Program-made: the position numbers and the translations under genes
The notes under the pieces: generated by a model
Seen by the model: only the letters and a program-made list of their open reading frames with translations
What the model was told of the DNA's origin: nothing
The model's database searches: none
Assembly: GCF_045207785.1 (NCBI RefSeq)
Contig: NZ_CP108777.1
Span: 310,001 to 374,000 of the forward strand
Length of the DNA: 64,000 nucleotides
Origin: Embleya sp045207785
GTDB taxonomy: Bacteria; Actinomycetota; Actinomycetes; Streptomycetales; Streptomycetaceae
Direction: 5' to 3'
Part shown: positions 31,963 to 40,160 of the stretch, piece by piece
Layout: each line of letters begins with the position of its first letter
Position numbering within the stretch: position 1 is the first letter of the stretch

Positions 31963-33321
31963 GTGACCCTCCCCACGTCCCCGCGACCGCAGCAACGAAC
32001 CACACCACCGGCAACGCGCCGGCAGTCCCGCTGGTGTCGCGCTCTCCCGGCCGCCGCGGCGGCCTCCCTGCTCCTGGTCGCGTGCGGATCCGGCGACGGC
32101 GGTGCCAAGAAGCCGGGCGCCGCCGACGACCCGAGCGCACAACTCCTGGTATGGACGGACTCGACCCGCCAGCCCGGCTTCGAGCAGTTCAAGAAGGCCC
32201 ACCCGAACGTGCCGATGAAGATCGAGACGTACGACAGCGAGACCCTGCTGACCAAGATCCAGCTCTTCAATCGGACCGGAAAGGGCTGGCCGGACGTCCT
32301 GTTCAGCCAGGTCCCCAACGACGTCGCCGCGTTGTCGAGCAAGCAGTACGACTTCGCGCAGCCGCTCGACGCGCTCATCCCGGCCGACGTGCGGACCGGC
32401 TTCGGCAAGTCCAACGCCGACTGCACGATCGACGGCAAGCTGTACTGCCTCAAGAACGACCTGGCGCAGTCGGTGCTCTGGTACGACAAATCCCTGATGG
32501 ACCAGTTCGGATACCAGGTCCCCACCACCTGGAACGAGTACCGCGACCTGGGCCTGAAGGTCGCCAAGGAACACCCCGGCTACCTCGTCGGCACCGCGGG
32601 CTTCAAGTTCCTGTACTACGACTTCTTCTGGGCCAGCGGTTGCCCGCTCCAGCAGGTCACCGGCCCCGACCAGGTGGTCATCGACACCAAGGACCCGCGC
32701 TGCACCCGTGTCGCGGACCTGCTCGACCCGCTGATAGCGGCCGGATCCGTCTCCCGCAGCGGCCCGTTCGACACCGACGTGATCAAGCTGGGCCAGGAGA
32801 AGAAGATCCTGATGATGCCGGGCGCGTCCTGGTACGGCGACTTCGTCTTCAAGCCGGACAACTCGTTCAAGAGCGCCAAGGGCACGATCGCCGCGGCCGC
32901 CTACCCCAAGTGGGAGGGGGAGTCGACGAATTGGTCCGGCTCCACCGGCGGCGGCATCTACATGGTGTCCAAGCACACCAAGAACACCAAGGGCGCCTAC
33001 GACATGGCGCAGTGGATGGCCACGAGCAACGAGTACCAGAGCACCGCGGCCACCTACCCCGCGTACGGGCCCGCCGCACAGGTGTGGAGTTCGCGCGTCA
33101 ACGCCGACGGCTTCTACGCGAGCGACCCGTTCCCGGTGCTCCAGGGGGCCGTGGACCGGGTCAACCCGATCGAGGCCAACACCCGGTACCAGATCGACGC
33201 CCCGATGACGGCCACCGTCGTGGAAAAGGTTCGCGGCGGCGGAAAAATCGCCGACGGCCTGTCCGAGTTGGACAAGCAACTCACCCAGCTCGCCCAGATG
33301 AGCGGGTACACGGTCAAGTGA
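31963..33321 (+). CDS. ABC transporter substrate-binding lipoprotein (family 1)
   Basis: This is 452 residues. The GTG at 31963 is chosen because TAGGAG lies right upstream. It has a basic N-region, then a hydrophobic segment and lipobox LVAC (Cys41). The mature protein is an extracellular solute-binding protein of the maltose/oligosaccharide type (LLVWTDSTRQPGFEQFKKAHPN, WPDVLFSQVPNDVAALSS, LYCLKNDLAQSVLWYDKSLM, TTWNEYRDLGLKVAKEHPGY). It delivers an oligosaccharide or sugar acid to the two permeases that follow, with GTGA overlaps. The ATPase is not encoded here and is probably a shared MsiK-type protein, as in many actinomycete systems. Confidence 0.92.
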   Translation: MTLPTSPRPQQRTTPPATRRQSRWCRALPAAAAASLLLVACGSGDGGAKKPGAADDPSAQLLVWTDSTRQPGFEQFKKAHPNVPMKIETYDSETLLTKIQLFNRTGKGWPDVLFSQVPNDVAALSSKQYDFAQPLDALIPADVRTGFGKSNADCTIDGKLYCLKNDLAQSVLWYDKSLMDQFGYQVPTTWNEYRDLGLKVAKEHPGYLVGTAGFKFLYYDFFWASGCPLQQVTGPDQVVIDTKDPRCTRVADLLDPLIAAGSVSRSGPFDTDVIKLGQEKKILMMPGASWYGDFVFKPDNSFKSAKGTIAAAAYPKWEGESTNWSGSTGGGIYMVSKHTKNTKGAYDMAQWMATSNEYQSTAATYPAYGPAAQVWSSRVNADGFYASDPFPVLQGAVDRVNPIEANTRYQIDAPMTATVVEKVRGGGKIADGLSELDKQLTQLAQMSGYTVK

Positions 33322-34289
33322 GCACCACGACCGCACCCGGTGCGCGCGACGCGGCGCAGAGCGCGCGCACCGGCCCGGCCCACCCGACCGCGCCCCCGCC
33401 CGGCGCGCGCCGCAAACGCCGCGTCCGCGACCCGCACGGCTGGTTCTTCCTCGCGCCCTACGTCGTCCTGCTGATCGGCTTCGGCCTCGGCCCCACCGGC
33501 TACGCGATCTTCGAGTCGTTCGTCGACGAACGCGGCGACGGCAGCCTCGGCGGGATGAACTACACGCGCCTGATGGACGACTTCCGGTTCTGGCCGGCCG
33601 TCACGCACGTCGCGATCTTCCTCGCCGTCTGGCTGCCGATCATGGTGGTCGGCGTGCTGATCCTCGCCTTGCTCCTGCACGACCGGGTCAACCGGTTCAG
33701 CGGCGCGATGCGCATGGTCTTCTTCCTGCCCGCCGCGGTGACCGGCTCGGCGAGCGTGGTCCTGTGGTACTTCATGCTCGACCCCACGCTCAGCCCGTTC
33801 GGCCCCGCCCTGAACGCGATGGGCTTCGAGAAGAACTCGGACGTCTTCCAAAGCGGCAACCTCACCGTGGTGTTCGCGCTGATCGCGTTCACCACGGGCG
33901 CGGGGCAGTGGATCGTGATCATGTACGGCGCGCTCCAGAACGTCCCCGACGACGTGCTCGAAGCCGCCTCGATCGACGGCTGCGGCCGAATCCGTACCGC
34001 GGTGTTCGTCAAGCTCCCGCTGGTGAGCAAGTACGTGCTCTACATGGTGATCCTGTCGTTCGCGACCGGCCTGCAACTGTTCGTCGAACCGCAACTGATC
34101 TACGCCGTCACCAAGAGCGCCGGCACCCCGTGGTGGTCGCTCAACCAGCTCTCCTACACGATGGCCTTCACCACCGGCGACTTCGGCGGAGCGGCGGCGG
34201 TGTCCGTGGTCCTGCTCGTGCTCTCCACGATCGCCGCACTCGTGCTCATCTACTGCACCGACTTCTTCAAGACGGAGGTGGACGAGTGA
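33318..34289 (+). CDS. ABC transporter permease (MalF-like)
   Basis: This is 323 residues from a GTG overlapping the previous stop (GTGA). After ~35 polar residues come six predicted helices (WFFLAPYVVLLIGFGLGPTGYAIF, HVAIFLAVWLPIMVVGVLILALLLHD, MRMVFFLPAAVTGSASVVLWYFM and so on). The cytoplasmic EAA loop reads LEAASIDGCGRIRTAVFVKLPLV. It is the first of two inner-membrane subunits of the cluster B importer. Confidence 0.92.
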   Translation: MSTTTAPGARDAAQSARTGPAHPTAPPPGARRKRRVRDPHGWFFLAPYVVLLIGFGLGPTGYAIFESFVDERGDGSLGGMNYTRLMDDFRFWPAVTHVAIFLAVWLPIMVVGVLILALLLHDRVNRFSGAMRMVFFLPAAVTGSASVVLWYFMLDPTLSPFGPALNAMGFEKNSDVFQSGNLTVVFALIAFTTGAGQWIVIMYGALQNVPDDVLEAASIDGCGRIRTAVFVKLPLVSKYVLYMVILSFATGLQLFVEPQLIYAVTKSAGTPWWSLNQLSYTMAFTTGDFGGAAAVSVVLLVLSTIAALVLIYCTDFFKTEVDE

Positions 34290-35191
34290 CCACGACCACC
34301 GGGCGTCCCCGCGCCCGCCGCCGGTTCTGGACCCCGGGCCGCGCGATCAGGGGCCTGGTCCTCGCCGGATTCGGCGTCTACTGCGCCGTCCCGCTTCTGT
34401 GGCTGATGCTCGCGCCGACCAAGTCCGACGCCGAACTCGTCAACGACGCGCCGTTGTCCTTCGGCTCGTTCGCCAACATCGGCCGAGCCTGGGACAACCT
34501 CGCGCAGTACAGCGACGGCGTGATCTACGACTGGCTGCTCAACTCGACGCTGTACACGCTCGCGTCGGTCGCGATCACCGTCGCCACGTCGCTGCTCGCC
34601 GGCTACGCGCTCGCCACCACCCGCGTGCCGGGGCGGCAACTCGTGCTCGTCCTGACCCTCGTCGCGATGATCGTGCCGCCCACCGCGCTCGTGTTGCCGA
34701 TGTTCCTGGAGATCAACGCGCTGAACCTGACCAACACCGCGTGGTCGGTCATCCTGCCCGCGTCCTTCTACCCGTTCGCGGTCTACCTGAGCTTCATCTA
34801 CTTCTCCACCAGCATGCCCAAGGAACTGATGGAGGCCGCGCGCCTGGACGGCTGCTCGGAACTGGGCCTGTTCGTCCGCATCGCGCTCCCGCTCGCCAAG
34901 CCGCTCGTGGGCCTCGTCGCGTTCTTCGCGTTCGTCGCGAGCTGGACGAACTATCTGCTGCCGTACGTGATGCTGAGCCAGGAGGACAAGTACAACCTGC
35001 CGGTCGGGCTCGCCGCGATCGTGTCGGGTACCCCTGCGCTCAACCCGTCCCAAGGCGGCAGCTTCCTGCCCATCCACCGCCCCGAGGCCGCCCTCGCCGG
35101 AATCGTCGCCGTCCTGCCGATCGCGATCGTGTTCCTGTTCGCCCAGCGCTATCTCGTACGCGGCATCCTCGCCGGCTCGGTCAAGAGCTAG
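34286..35191 (+). CDS. ABC transporter permease (MalG-like)
   Basis: This is 301 residues, with GTG overlapping the previous stop (GTGA). It has six predicted helices (GLVLAGFGVYCAVPLLWLMLAPT, LYTLASVAITVATSLLAGYALATTRV, LVLVLTLVAMIVPPTALVLPMF), with the EAA motif MEAARLDGCSELGLFVRIALPLAKP. The MalG-type partner of the preceding permease, it completes a heterodimeric pore. The tail of the gene is followed by the acid-sugar dehydratase 71 bp on, probably in the same transcript. Confidence 0.92.
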   Translation: MTTTTGRPRARRRFWTPGRAIRGLVLAGFGVYCAVPLLWLMLAPTKSDAELVNDAPLSFGSFANIGRAWDNLAQYSDGVIYDWLLNSTLYTLASVAITVATSLLAGYALATTRVPGRQLVLVLTLVAMIVPPTALVLPMFLEINALNLTNTAWSVILPASFYPFAVYLSFIYFSTSMPKELMEAARLDGCSELGLFVRIALPLAKPLVGLVAFFAFVASWTNYLLPYVMLSQEDKYNLPVGLAAIVSGTPALNPSQGGSFLPIHRPEAALAGIVAVLPIAIVFLFAQRYLVRGILAGSVKS

Positions 35192-35262
35192 GCCCTGTGC
35201 GGTGATTCACCACCGCAGCCACCGCAGCCACCGACGAGCGATCCCGAAAGGATCACCCGAGC

Positions 35263-36351
35263 ATGAAGATCACCTCCGTCGACGTCGTTCTGTGCGAGGA
35301 GCCCGCCCGCACGCCCGCATTCCGCTGGCGCGACGGCCTCCCCGGGTCCGAGCCCGCGACCACGTCCGCTTGGCTCGTGCTGACGACCGACGAGGGCGTG
35401 CGCGGCTTCGCCCCGTGCCGGCGCGGCCCGATCCTCGCCGACGTCGTCGAGCGCCGGATCCGCCCCGAACTTCTGGGCGCGAACCCGCTCGCGCGCGAAT
35501 GGTTGTGGCACCGGATGTGGGAGCTCGACCGGATCGAGGAGTTCCCCATCTACATCCAGGGCGCGGTCGACGACGCGCTGTGGGACATCGCCGGAAAGGT
35601 CGCGGGCCTGCCCGTACACGCGCTGATCGGGACGTATCGTACGTCGATCCCCGCCTACGCCTCGACGGTGACGTTCGACAGCATCGCGGAATACCTCGAC
35701 GTCGCCGACCAGTGCCTCGAACTGGGCTTTTCTGCCATCAAGTTGCACGCGTGGGGCGATGTGAAGCGCGACGCCGCGCTCGCCGCGGCGCTGCGGGCGC
35801 ACGTCGGCGACGACATGCCGCTGATGTACGACGGGTCGGCGGGCTTCGACCTCGCGGACGCGATCTACCTCGGCCGCGCGCTCGGCGACGCGGGCTACGC
35901 GTGGTACGAGGAGCCGATGCGCGAGTTCAGCATCACCGCGTACACGCGGCTGCGCGAACGCGTGGACATCCCGCTGCTCGTCGCCGAGACCAGCGACGGC
36001 GCGCACATGAACACCGCCGACTTCATCGCGGCGGGCTGCGTGGACGCGGTCCGGACCGGCACCTACTTCCGGGCCGGCATCACCGGGTCGCTGCGCACCG
36101 CGCATCTGGCCGACGCGTATCTCATGCGCGCGGAGGTACACGGCGGCGGGCCCGCCAACATCCACCTGTGCATGGCGCTGCCCAACACCACCTACTACGA
36201 GTGCCTCGTCGACGCGAACCCCGCGACGCGCTCGCCCGAGGTGGACGCGCACGGCATGGTCCACGCGATCGACCTGCCGGGCATGGGGCACGAGGCGGAC
36301 TGGGCACGCAGCGGGGCGCCGAGGGAACTGCGGCCCTGGCTGAGCCTGTAG
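35263..36351 (+). CDS. Acid-sugar dehydratase of the mandelate racemase/muconate lactonizing family
   Basis: This is 362 residues. An N-terminal capping domain (VDVVLCEEPARTPAF) is followed by the enolase-superfamily barrel. The catalytic Lys-x-His is at SAIKLHAWG (Lys160, His162). Metal ligands are Asp190 (MYDGSAGF), Glu217 (YEEPM) and Glu242 (VAETSDG), and a later His lies in AEVHGGG. MR-type members with such residues dehydrate aldonates or uronic-type acids to 2-keto-3-deoxy acids. It is last in the importer operon of cluster B, so it most likely processes the imported sugar acid. The precise substrate is unknown. Confidence 0.87.
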   Translation: MKITSVDVVLCEEPARTPAFRWRDGLPGSEPATTSAWLVLTTDEGVRGFAPCRRGPILADVVERRIRPELLGANPLAREWLWHRMWELDRIEEFPIYIQGAVDDALWDIAGKVAGLPVHALIGTYRTSIPAYASTVTFDSIAEYLDVADQCLELGFSAIKLHAWGDVKRDAALAAALRAHVGDDMPLMYDGSAGFDLADAIYLGRALGDAGYAWYEEPMREFSITAYTRLRERVDIPLLVAETSDGAHMNTADFIAAGCVDAVRTGTYFRAGITGSLRTAHLADAYLMRAEVHGGGPANIHLCMALPNTTYYECLVDANPATRSPEVDAHGMVHAIDLPGMGHEADWARSGAPRELRPWLSL

Positions 36352-36391
36352 GCGGTTCGCGGGGCGGTCCAATAGGCCATGACTGCGCCAG

Positions 36392-36425
36392 GCTGTCCCC
36401 ACGGGTGCGGGTCCGTGGGGACAGC
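36392..36425. terminator. Hairpin terminator between convergent genes
   Basis: Perfect 13-base arms (36392-36404 GCTGTCCCCACGG; 36413-36425) flank an eight-base loop. The hairpin stands between the stop of the dehydratase (+, 36351) and the stop of the multicopper oxidase (-, 36452). It fits as a terminator for both. Confidence 0.8.
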
Positions 36426-36451
36426 TGTCGCTTCACACGGGTGTGCCGTGG

Positions 36452-38071
36452 CTACGTGACGCGGAAGTTGGCCATCATGGCCATGTCCTCGTGTTCGAGA
36501 TTGTGGCAGTGCATCATGTACCGGCCCTTGAACCCGTCGAAGCGGGCGAGGACTTCGACCGTCTCGTACGGGCGTACGTCCACCGTGTCCTTCCAGCCCG
36601 CGTCCGTTGCGGCGGGCGCGCCGGCGCCGCGGCCGACGACCGCGAAGTGGGCCAGGTGCAGGTGGACCGGGTGGTGGAAGTCGCTGGACAGGCGCCACAA
36701 CTCGACGGTTCCCAGCGCCGGGTCGGCGAGGTGCTCGTCGGGGTCGAACACGCGGCCGTTGATCGTCCACACCCGGGCGCCCGCGCGTTTGGTCTGGCGG
36801 AAGTCGAACGTGCGGGTCCGCACCGCGTCACCTCGTGTCGGCAGTCGCGGCTCCGAAAGCCGTTCGGGGATCCGGGACTCGTCCCGGGCCCGGCGCACCA
36901 CCCGGAACCGCATCACCTCACGGGTACCGTCGGTCTCGCCGAGCGTGTTGCGCACCGTCACCTCGGTGCCGACAGGGTAGCGACCGAAGTCGACGACCAG
37001 GTCGAATCGCTCCGCCGGGGAGATCGGCACCCGGTCGTGGCCCACCGGCCGCTCCAGCAGGCCGCCGTCGCTGCCGACCTGTACGAACGCCGGGCTCCCG
37101 TCCGGTGGTTCGGGGTCCAACCGCAGCCGGTACCGGCGAGCGTTGGACGCGTTCAGCACGCGCAGCCGGTACCTGGCCGCGTCGACCTCCAGCACCGGCC
37201 ACGGCGCCCCGTTGACCAGGACGACGTCACCCAGGACCCCCTCCATGAAGTCGTCCTCGACGCCGGGTGTCCCGATCAGGGCGGGGTCGAGGGCCGGGTA
37301 GCGAAACTCCCCGCCGGCCTCGAACGCGCGGTCGCAGATCATCAGCGGGACGTCGCGTTCGCCGGACGGCAGCGGCAGCGCCTCGTCCTCGGCATCCGTG
37401 ACCAGGAAGAAACCCGCCAGGCCCCGCCACACCTGAGGCCCGGAGAAGTCCATCCGATGGTCGTGGTACCACAACGTCGCCGCCCGCTGGGCGAGCGGAT
37501 AGACGTAGTCCTTGGCCTGGTCGTGTGTCGTCCACTGGTGCGGGCGCACCACCATCGCCCCGTGCCCTCCGTGCCCTCCGTGCCCGCCGTGCCCGCCGTT
37601 CTGCATCGCCTGGTGGGCGGCGTTCACGGCCGGGCTGTACCCACCCTTGGAAACCACCAGATCAGTGGGGTACCCGTCGGACTCGGGCGCGGTCACGCCG
37701 CCGTGCAGGTGCGTGGACGTCGGCACCACCAACTCGTTCCGCACCCGCACCACCGCCTCGTGCCCCGACCGCACCCGAAACGTCGGTCCCGGAAATGTCC
37801 CGTCGTAGCCCCAAACCGTGGTCCGCGTCCCCGGCAGGATCTCCGCCTCGGCCGCGCGCTGCACCACCTCGAACCGTGATGCCCCCGATGCGTCCACCAC
37901 CGGAACCGCCTGCGCGGGAATCGGCAACGGCACGGTGAACGGTTTCGGCAACCGCGCCCGGCTGCGCAACAACTCCCCGCTCGTCATGCTCGTCGAACAA
38001 CCGACCGCCGCCGACAGGGCCACGCCCCCGCTCAACCCCAGGAATCCCCGACGCGACAAGTATCGGCTCAT
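36452..38071 (-). CDS. Multicopper oxidase, Tat-exported, with His-Gly insert
   Basis: This is 539 residues. The N-terminus is Tat-like (MSRYLSRRGFLGLSG) and ends in a possible lipobox (AAVGC, Cys25), so it is folded before export and may be lipid-anchored. Copper sites are all present: HLHGG (121-125), WYHDH (201-205), HPVHLH (467-472) and the type 1 site HCHNLEHEDMAMM (521-533). CotA/CueO-type enzymes oxidise phenols or Cu(I)/Mn(II) using O2. An unusual run of GGH repeats sits at residues ~159-171, between the first two copper motifs. The ATG overlaps the stop of the upstream membrane-protein gene (ATGA). Confidence 0.92.
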   Translation of the reverse strand: MSRYLSRRGFLGLSGGVALSAAVGCSTSMTSGELLRSRARLPKPFTVPLPIPAQAVPVVDASGASRFEVVQRAAEAEILPGTRTTVWGYDGTFPGPTFRVRSGHEAVVRVRNELVVPTSTHLHGGVTAPESDGYPTDLVVSKGGYSPAVNAAHQAMQNGGHGGHGGHGGHGAMVVRPHQWTTHDQAKDYVYPLAQRAATLWYHDHRMDFSGPQVWRGLAGFFLVTDAEDEALPLPSGERDVPLMICDRAFEAGGEFRYPALDPALIGTPGVEDDFMEGVLGDVVLVNGAPWPVLEVDAARYRLRVLNASNARRYRLRLDPEPPDGSPAFVQVGSDGGLLERPVGHDRVPISPAERFDLVVDFGRYPVGTEVTVRNTLGETDGTREVMRFRVVRRARDESRIPERLSEPRLPTRGDAVRTRTFDFRQTKRAGARVWTINGRVFDPDEHLADPALGTVELWRLSSDFHHPVHLHLAHFAVVGRGAGAPAATDAGWKDTVDVRPYETVEVLARFDGFKGRYMMHCHNLEHEDMAMMANFRVT

Positions 38072-38547
38072 ATCGCCGGCTCCCGATGCCGACGAAACCC
38101 GAACGACCAGGTCAGATTCCAGGCGGCGACACCCACGAGAGCCGTCCCGAGCGGAATGTGCAGGGCCAGGTTGCGCGCGCCGCCCGCGCCGATCTGCGTG
38201 ACGACCAGGACGAACAGCACGGGCGGATAGGCGAGGTACCAGACGGGGCCGCGCCCCAACCACCACAGCAGCACGGCCGCGACCATGTGCACCATGGGAA
38301 TGAGGACCAGCGACCCGCCCACGGCCCCGTGGACCCGGAGCAGATCCACATCACCGGTCACGAACCGGCCCGCCAGAATCGCCTGCGTCAGAGTCCCGAC
38401 CGCGAACAGGACACCGAGTACGCGCACCACAACGACGGGCCACATTCGCGGTCCGACACCCGAGCGACGCGAACTCGCGTGCCCCCGGCCACGTTTCCTT
38501 TTCAGCGCGGAGAACCGCGCGCCAAATCGATCCGGTGGTACATGCAT
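38068..38547 (-). CDS. Four-helix membrane protein coupled to the multicopper oxidase
   Basis: This is 159 residues from the ATG at 38545-38547 with GAGGAG upstream. After a basic ~35-residue N-terminus (KRKRGRGHASSRR) there are four predicted transmembrane helices (VLGVLFAVGTLTQAILAG, GAVGGSLVLIPMVHMVAAVLLWWLG, YLAYPPVLFVLVVTQIGAGG, ALHIPLGTALVGVAAW). The histidines in helices 2 and 4 (PMVHMV, ALHIP) could bind haem, as in small cytochrome-b561-like or COX15-like proteins. Its stop overlaps the oxidase start, which suggests a shared redox or copper-handling role. This is inference. Confidence 0.72.
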   Translation of the reverse strand: MHVPPDRFGARFSALKRKRGRGHASSRRSGVGPRMWPVVVVRVLGVLFAVGTLTQAILAGRFVTGDVDLLRVHGAVGGSLVLIPMVHMVAAVLLWWLGRGPVWYLAYPPVLFVLVVTQIGAGGARNLALHIPLGTALVGVAAWNLTWSFGFRRHREPAI

Positions 38548-38919
38548 CACGATCTCCTCGTTCCGGCGCAACCGGATCGCATGTGTGGGACCTCGAACCA
38601 CCGGAGAAATGAGGTGGCTTCGCGGGCCGGCCCACTCGGTGGTGGAGGGATTCCAACTGAGATCAGTTTGTTCGGCGGCTCGTGTGATGCCCTCATGATC
38701 AAGGACGAAGTGCGCCGACACCGGGCGGAGGAGATCAGCTCCGCCGACCACAACCACGGTGGTACGCGCATCGCGGGCACTCACAACTCCGACCGTACGA
38801 ACACCCCGAGGCCAAGCTCTCGGGATGGGTTGGCCGTGACCGAGCCGGGGCTTGGCCAAACCTGCGACGACCGCCAGGGAATGGGCGGCGTACAGGCCGC
38901 CGCCCCCGCGTTCGGACGG
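38548..38919. other. Intergenic region, no supported gene
   Basis: This is upstream of the membrane protein/oxidase pair and downstream of the minus-strand MFS gene. It must hold the promoter of the pair. Minus-strand frames here read as partly protein-like (for example TTVVVVGGADLLRPVSAH) but have no start or recognisable domain. Confidence 0.35.
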
Positions 38920-40113
38920 CTAGCCCGGCTCGGGGCCCGCCCCCACGCGGCGGTCGCGGCGTGCCGGCGCGACCGCCGTCAGCATCGCGACGCCGGTCAG
39001 CGCGAACGCCCAGGGGTAGCCGGTCCCCGCCGCGACCCAACCGAACGCGACGGCGCCTGCGCCCATGCCCGCGTCGTAGGCGAAGTTCCACAGCGCGCCG
39101 ACCGTGCCGTACCCGGCGGTGGGAACGCGCGCGTACATGAGGGTGAGCGTGGCGTTCTGGGTGATGCCGAAGCCGATCCCGAATACGCCGACCGCGACGA
39201 CGATCGCGATGGGGCTGCCGGTCACGCACATCAGCACCGTGCCGACGGCGGACAGCAGCAGGCCGGGCAGGACCAGGCACTCGGGTCCGTGCCGGTCGCC
39301 GTACCGGCCGGTGAGCCAGCGGGCCAGGGTCGCCGCCGCGGGCTGGACGAACAGCGCCACGGCGACGAGCCCGCCCGCTGAGCCGGAAACGGCCAGTGGC
39401 AGGAAGGTGACGACGACGCCGGCAGAGACAGCGGTCGAAGCGAACACCACGGTAGGGCGCAGCAGTTCGCCTCGGCGCATGCTCTCGGCAACGCCGACCG
39501 GACGCCCCGACTCCCGCATCCGGTCCGGTAGGCCCGGCACCGAGGCAATCGCGGCGAGCGCCGCCATGGCTCCGGCGACGAAGACCACGCCGTACCCCGC
39601 GTGCTCGGCCAGCCACACGCCCAGCGGTAGCGCCACCAGCGACGGCACCCCACCGACGATGCCGACCAGCGCCAGCCCTTCACCGCGCCGATCGGCCGGG
39701 ATGAGCGCGACCGTCAGCGCCCCGCCCGCGACCACGGTGAACGCGAAGCCCAGCCCGCGCAGCAGGCAGACCGCGACGATGCACCACAGATTCCGCGAGC
39801 ACGTCAGCGCGAGTGCGGGCGCACCCAGCAGGGCCAGGCCCACGGCAAGCACGGCGCGGTAGCCGTACCGGTTGACCAGAGCGGGCGTGGCGAGTTCACC
39901 GGCCACGGTCGTGAGCATGAGCGCACCGGTGGCCAGCCCCGCCCTGGCGCCGCCTCCGCCGCCCTCGGTGGCATAGGCCGGGACGACGGACAGCAGCAGG
40001 TAGAAGCTGGTCGAAGCGCCCAATATCGAGACGAAGCGCAGCAGCAACGGCCGTGTCACCAGCGGCGAGCGGGGTGTCCGCACCGAGGGGGCCGAGTCCG
40101 GGTTTGTGGTCAC
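38920..40113 (-). CDS. MFS transporter
   Basis: This is 397 residues from a GTG at 40111-40113. It has about 12 predicted helices (FVSILGASTSFYLLLSVVPAYAT, GLATGALMLTTVAGELATPALVNRYG, GFAFTVVAGGALTVALIPADRRGEGLALVGIVGGVP, GFGITQNATLTLMYARVP). The D-R-R-G-E-G motif fits the drug/arabinose-efflux-like branch. It is divergent from a MocR regulator starting only 47 bp away, a layout typical of a regulator with its export target. The substrate is unknown. Confidence 0.87.
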   Translation of the reverse strand: MTTNPDSAPSVRTPRSPLVTRPLLLRFVSILGASTSFYLLLSVVPAYATEGGGGGARAGLATGALMLTTVAGELATPALVNRYGYRAVLAVGLALLGAPALALTCSRNLWCIVAVCLLRGLGFAFTVVAGGALTVALIPADRRGEGLALVGIVGGVPSLVALPLGVWLAEHAGYGVVFVAGAMAALAAIASVPGLPDRMRESGRPVGVAESMRRGELLRPTVVFASTAVSAGVVVTFLPLAVSGSAGGLVAVALFVQPAAATLARWLTGRYGDRHGPECLVLPGLLLSAVGTVLMCVTGSPIAIVVAVGVFGIGFGITQNATLTLMYARVPTAGYGTVGALWNFAYDAGMGAGAVAFGWVAAGTGYPWAFALTGVAMLTAVAPARRDRRVGAGPEPG

Positions 40114-40160
40114 GGCAAGACGCTAAGCCGCCGACCGGATCGCTGGTAAGATCCGCTTTC

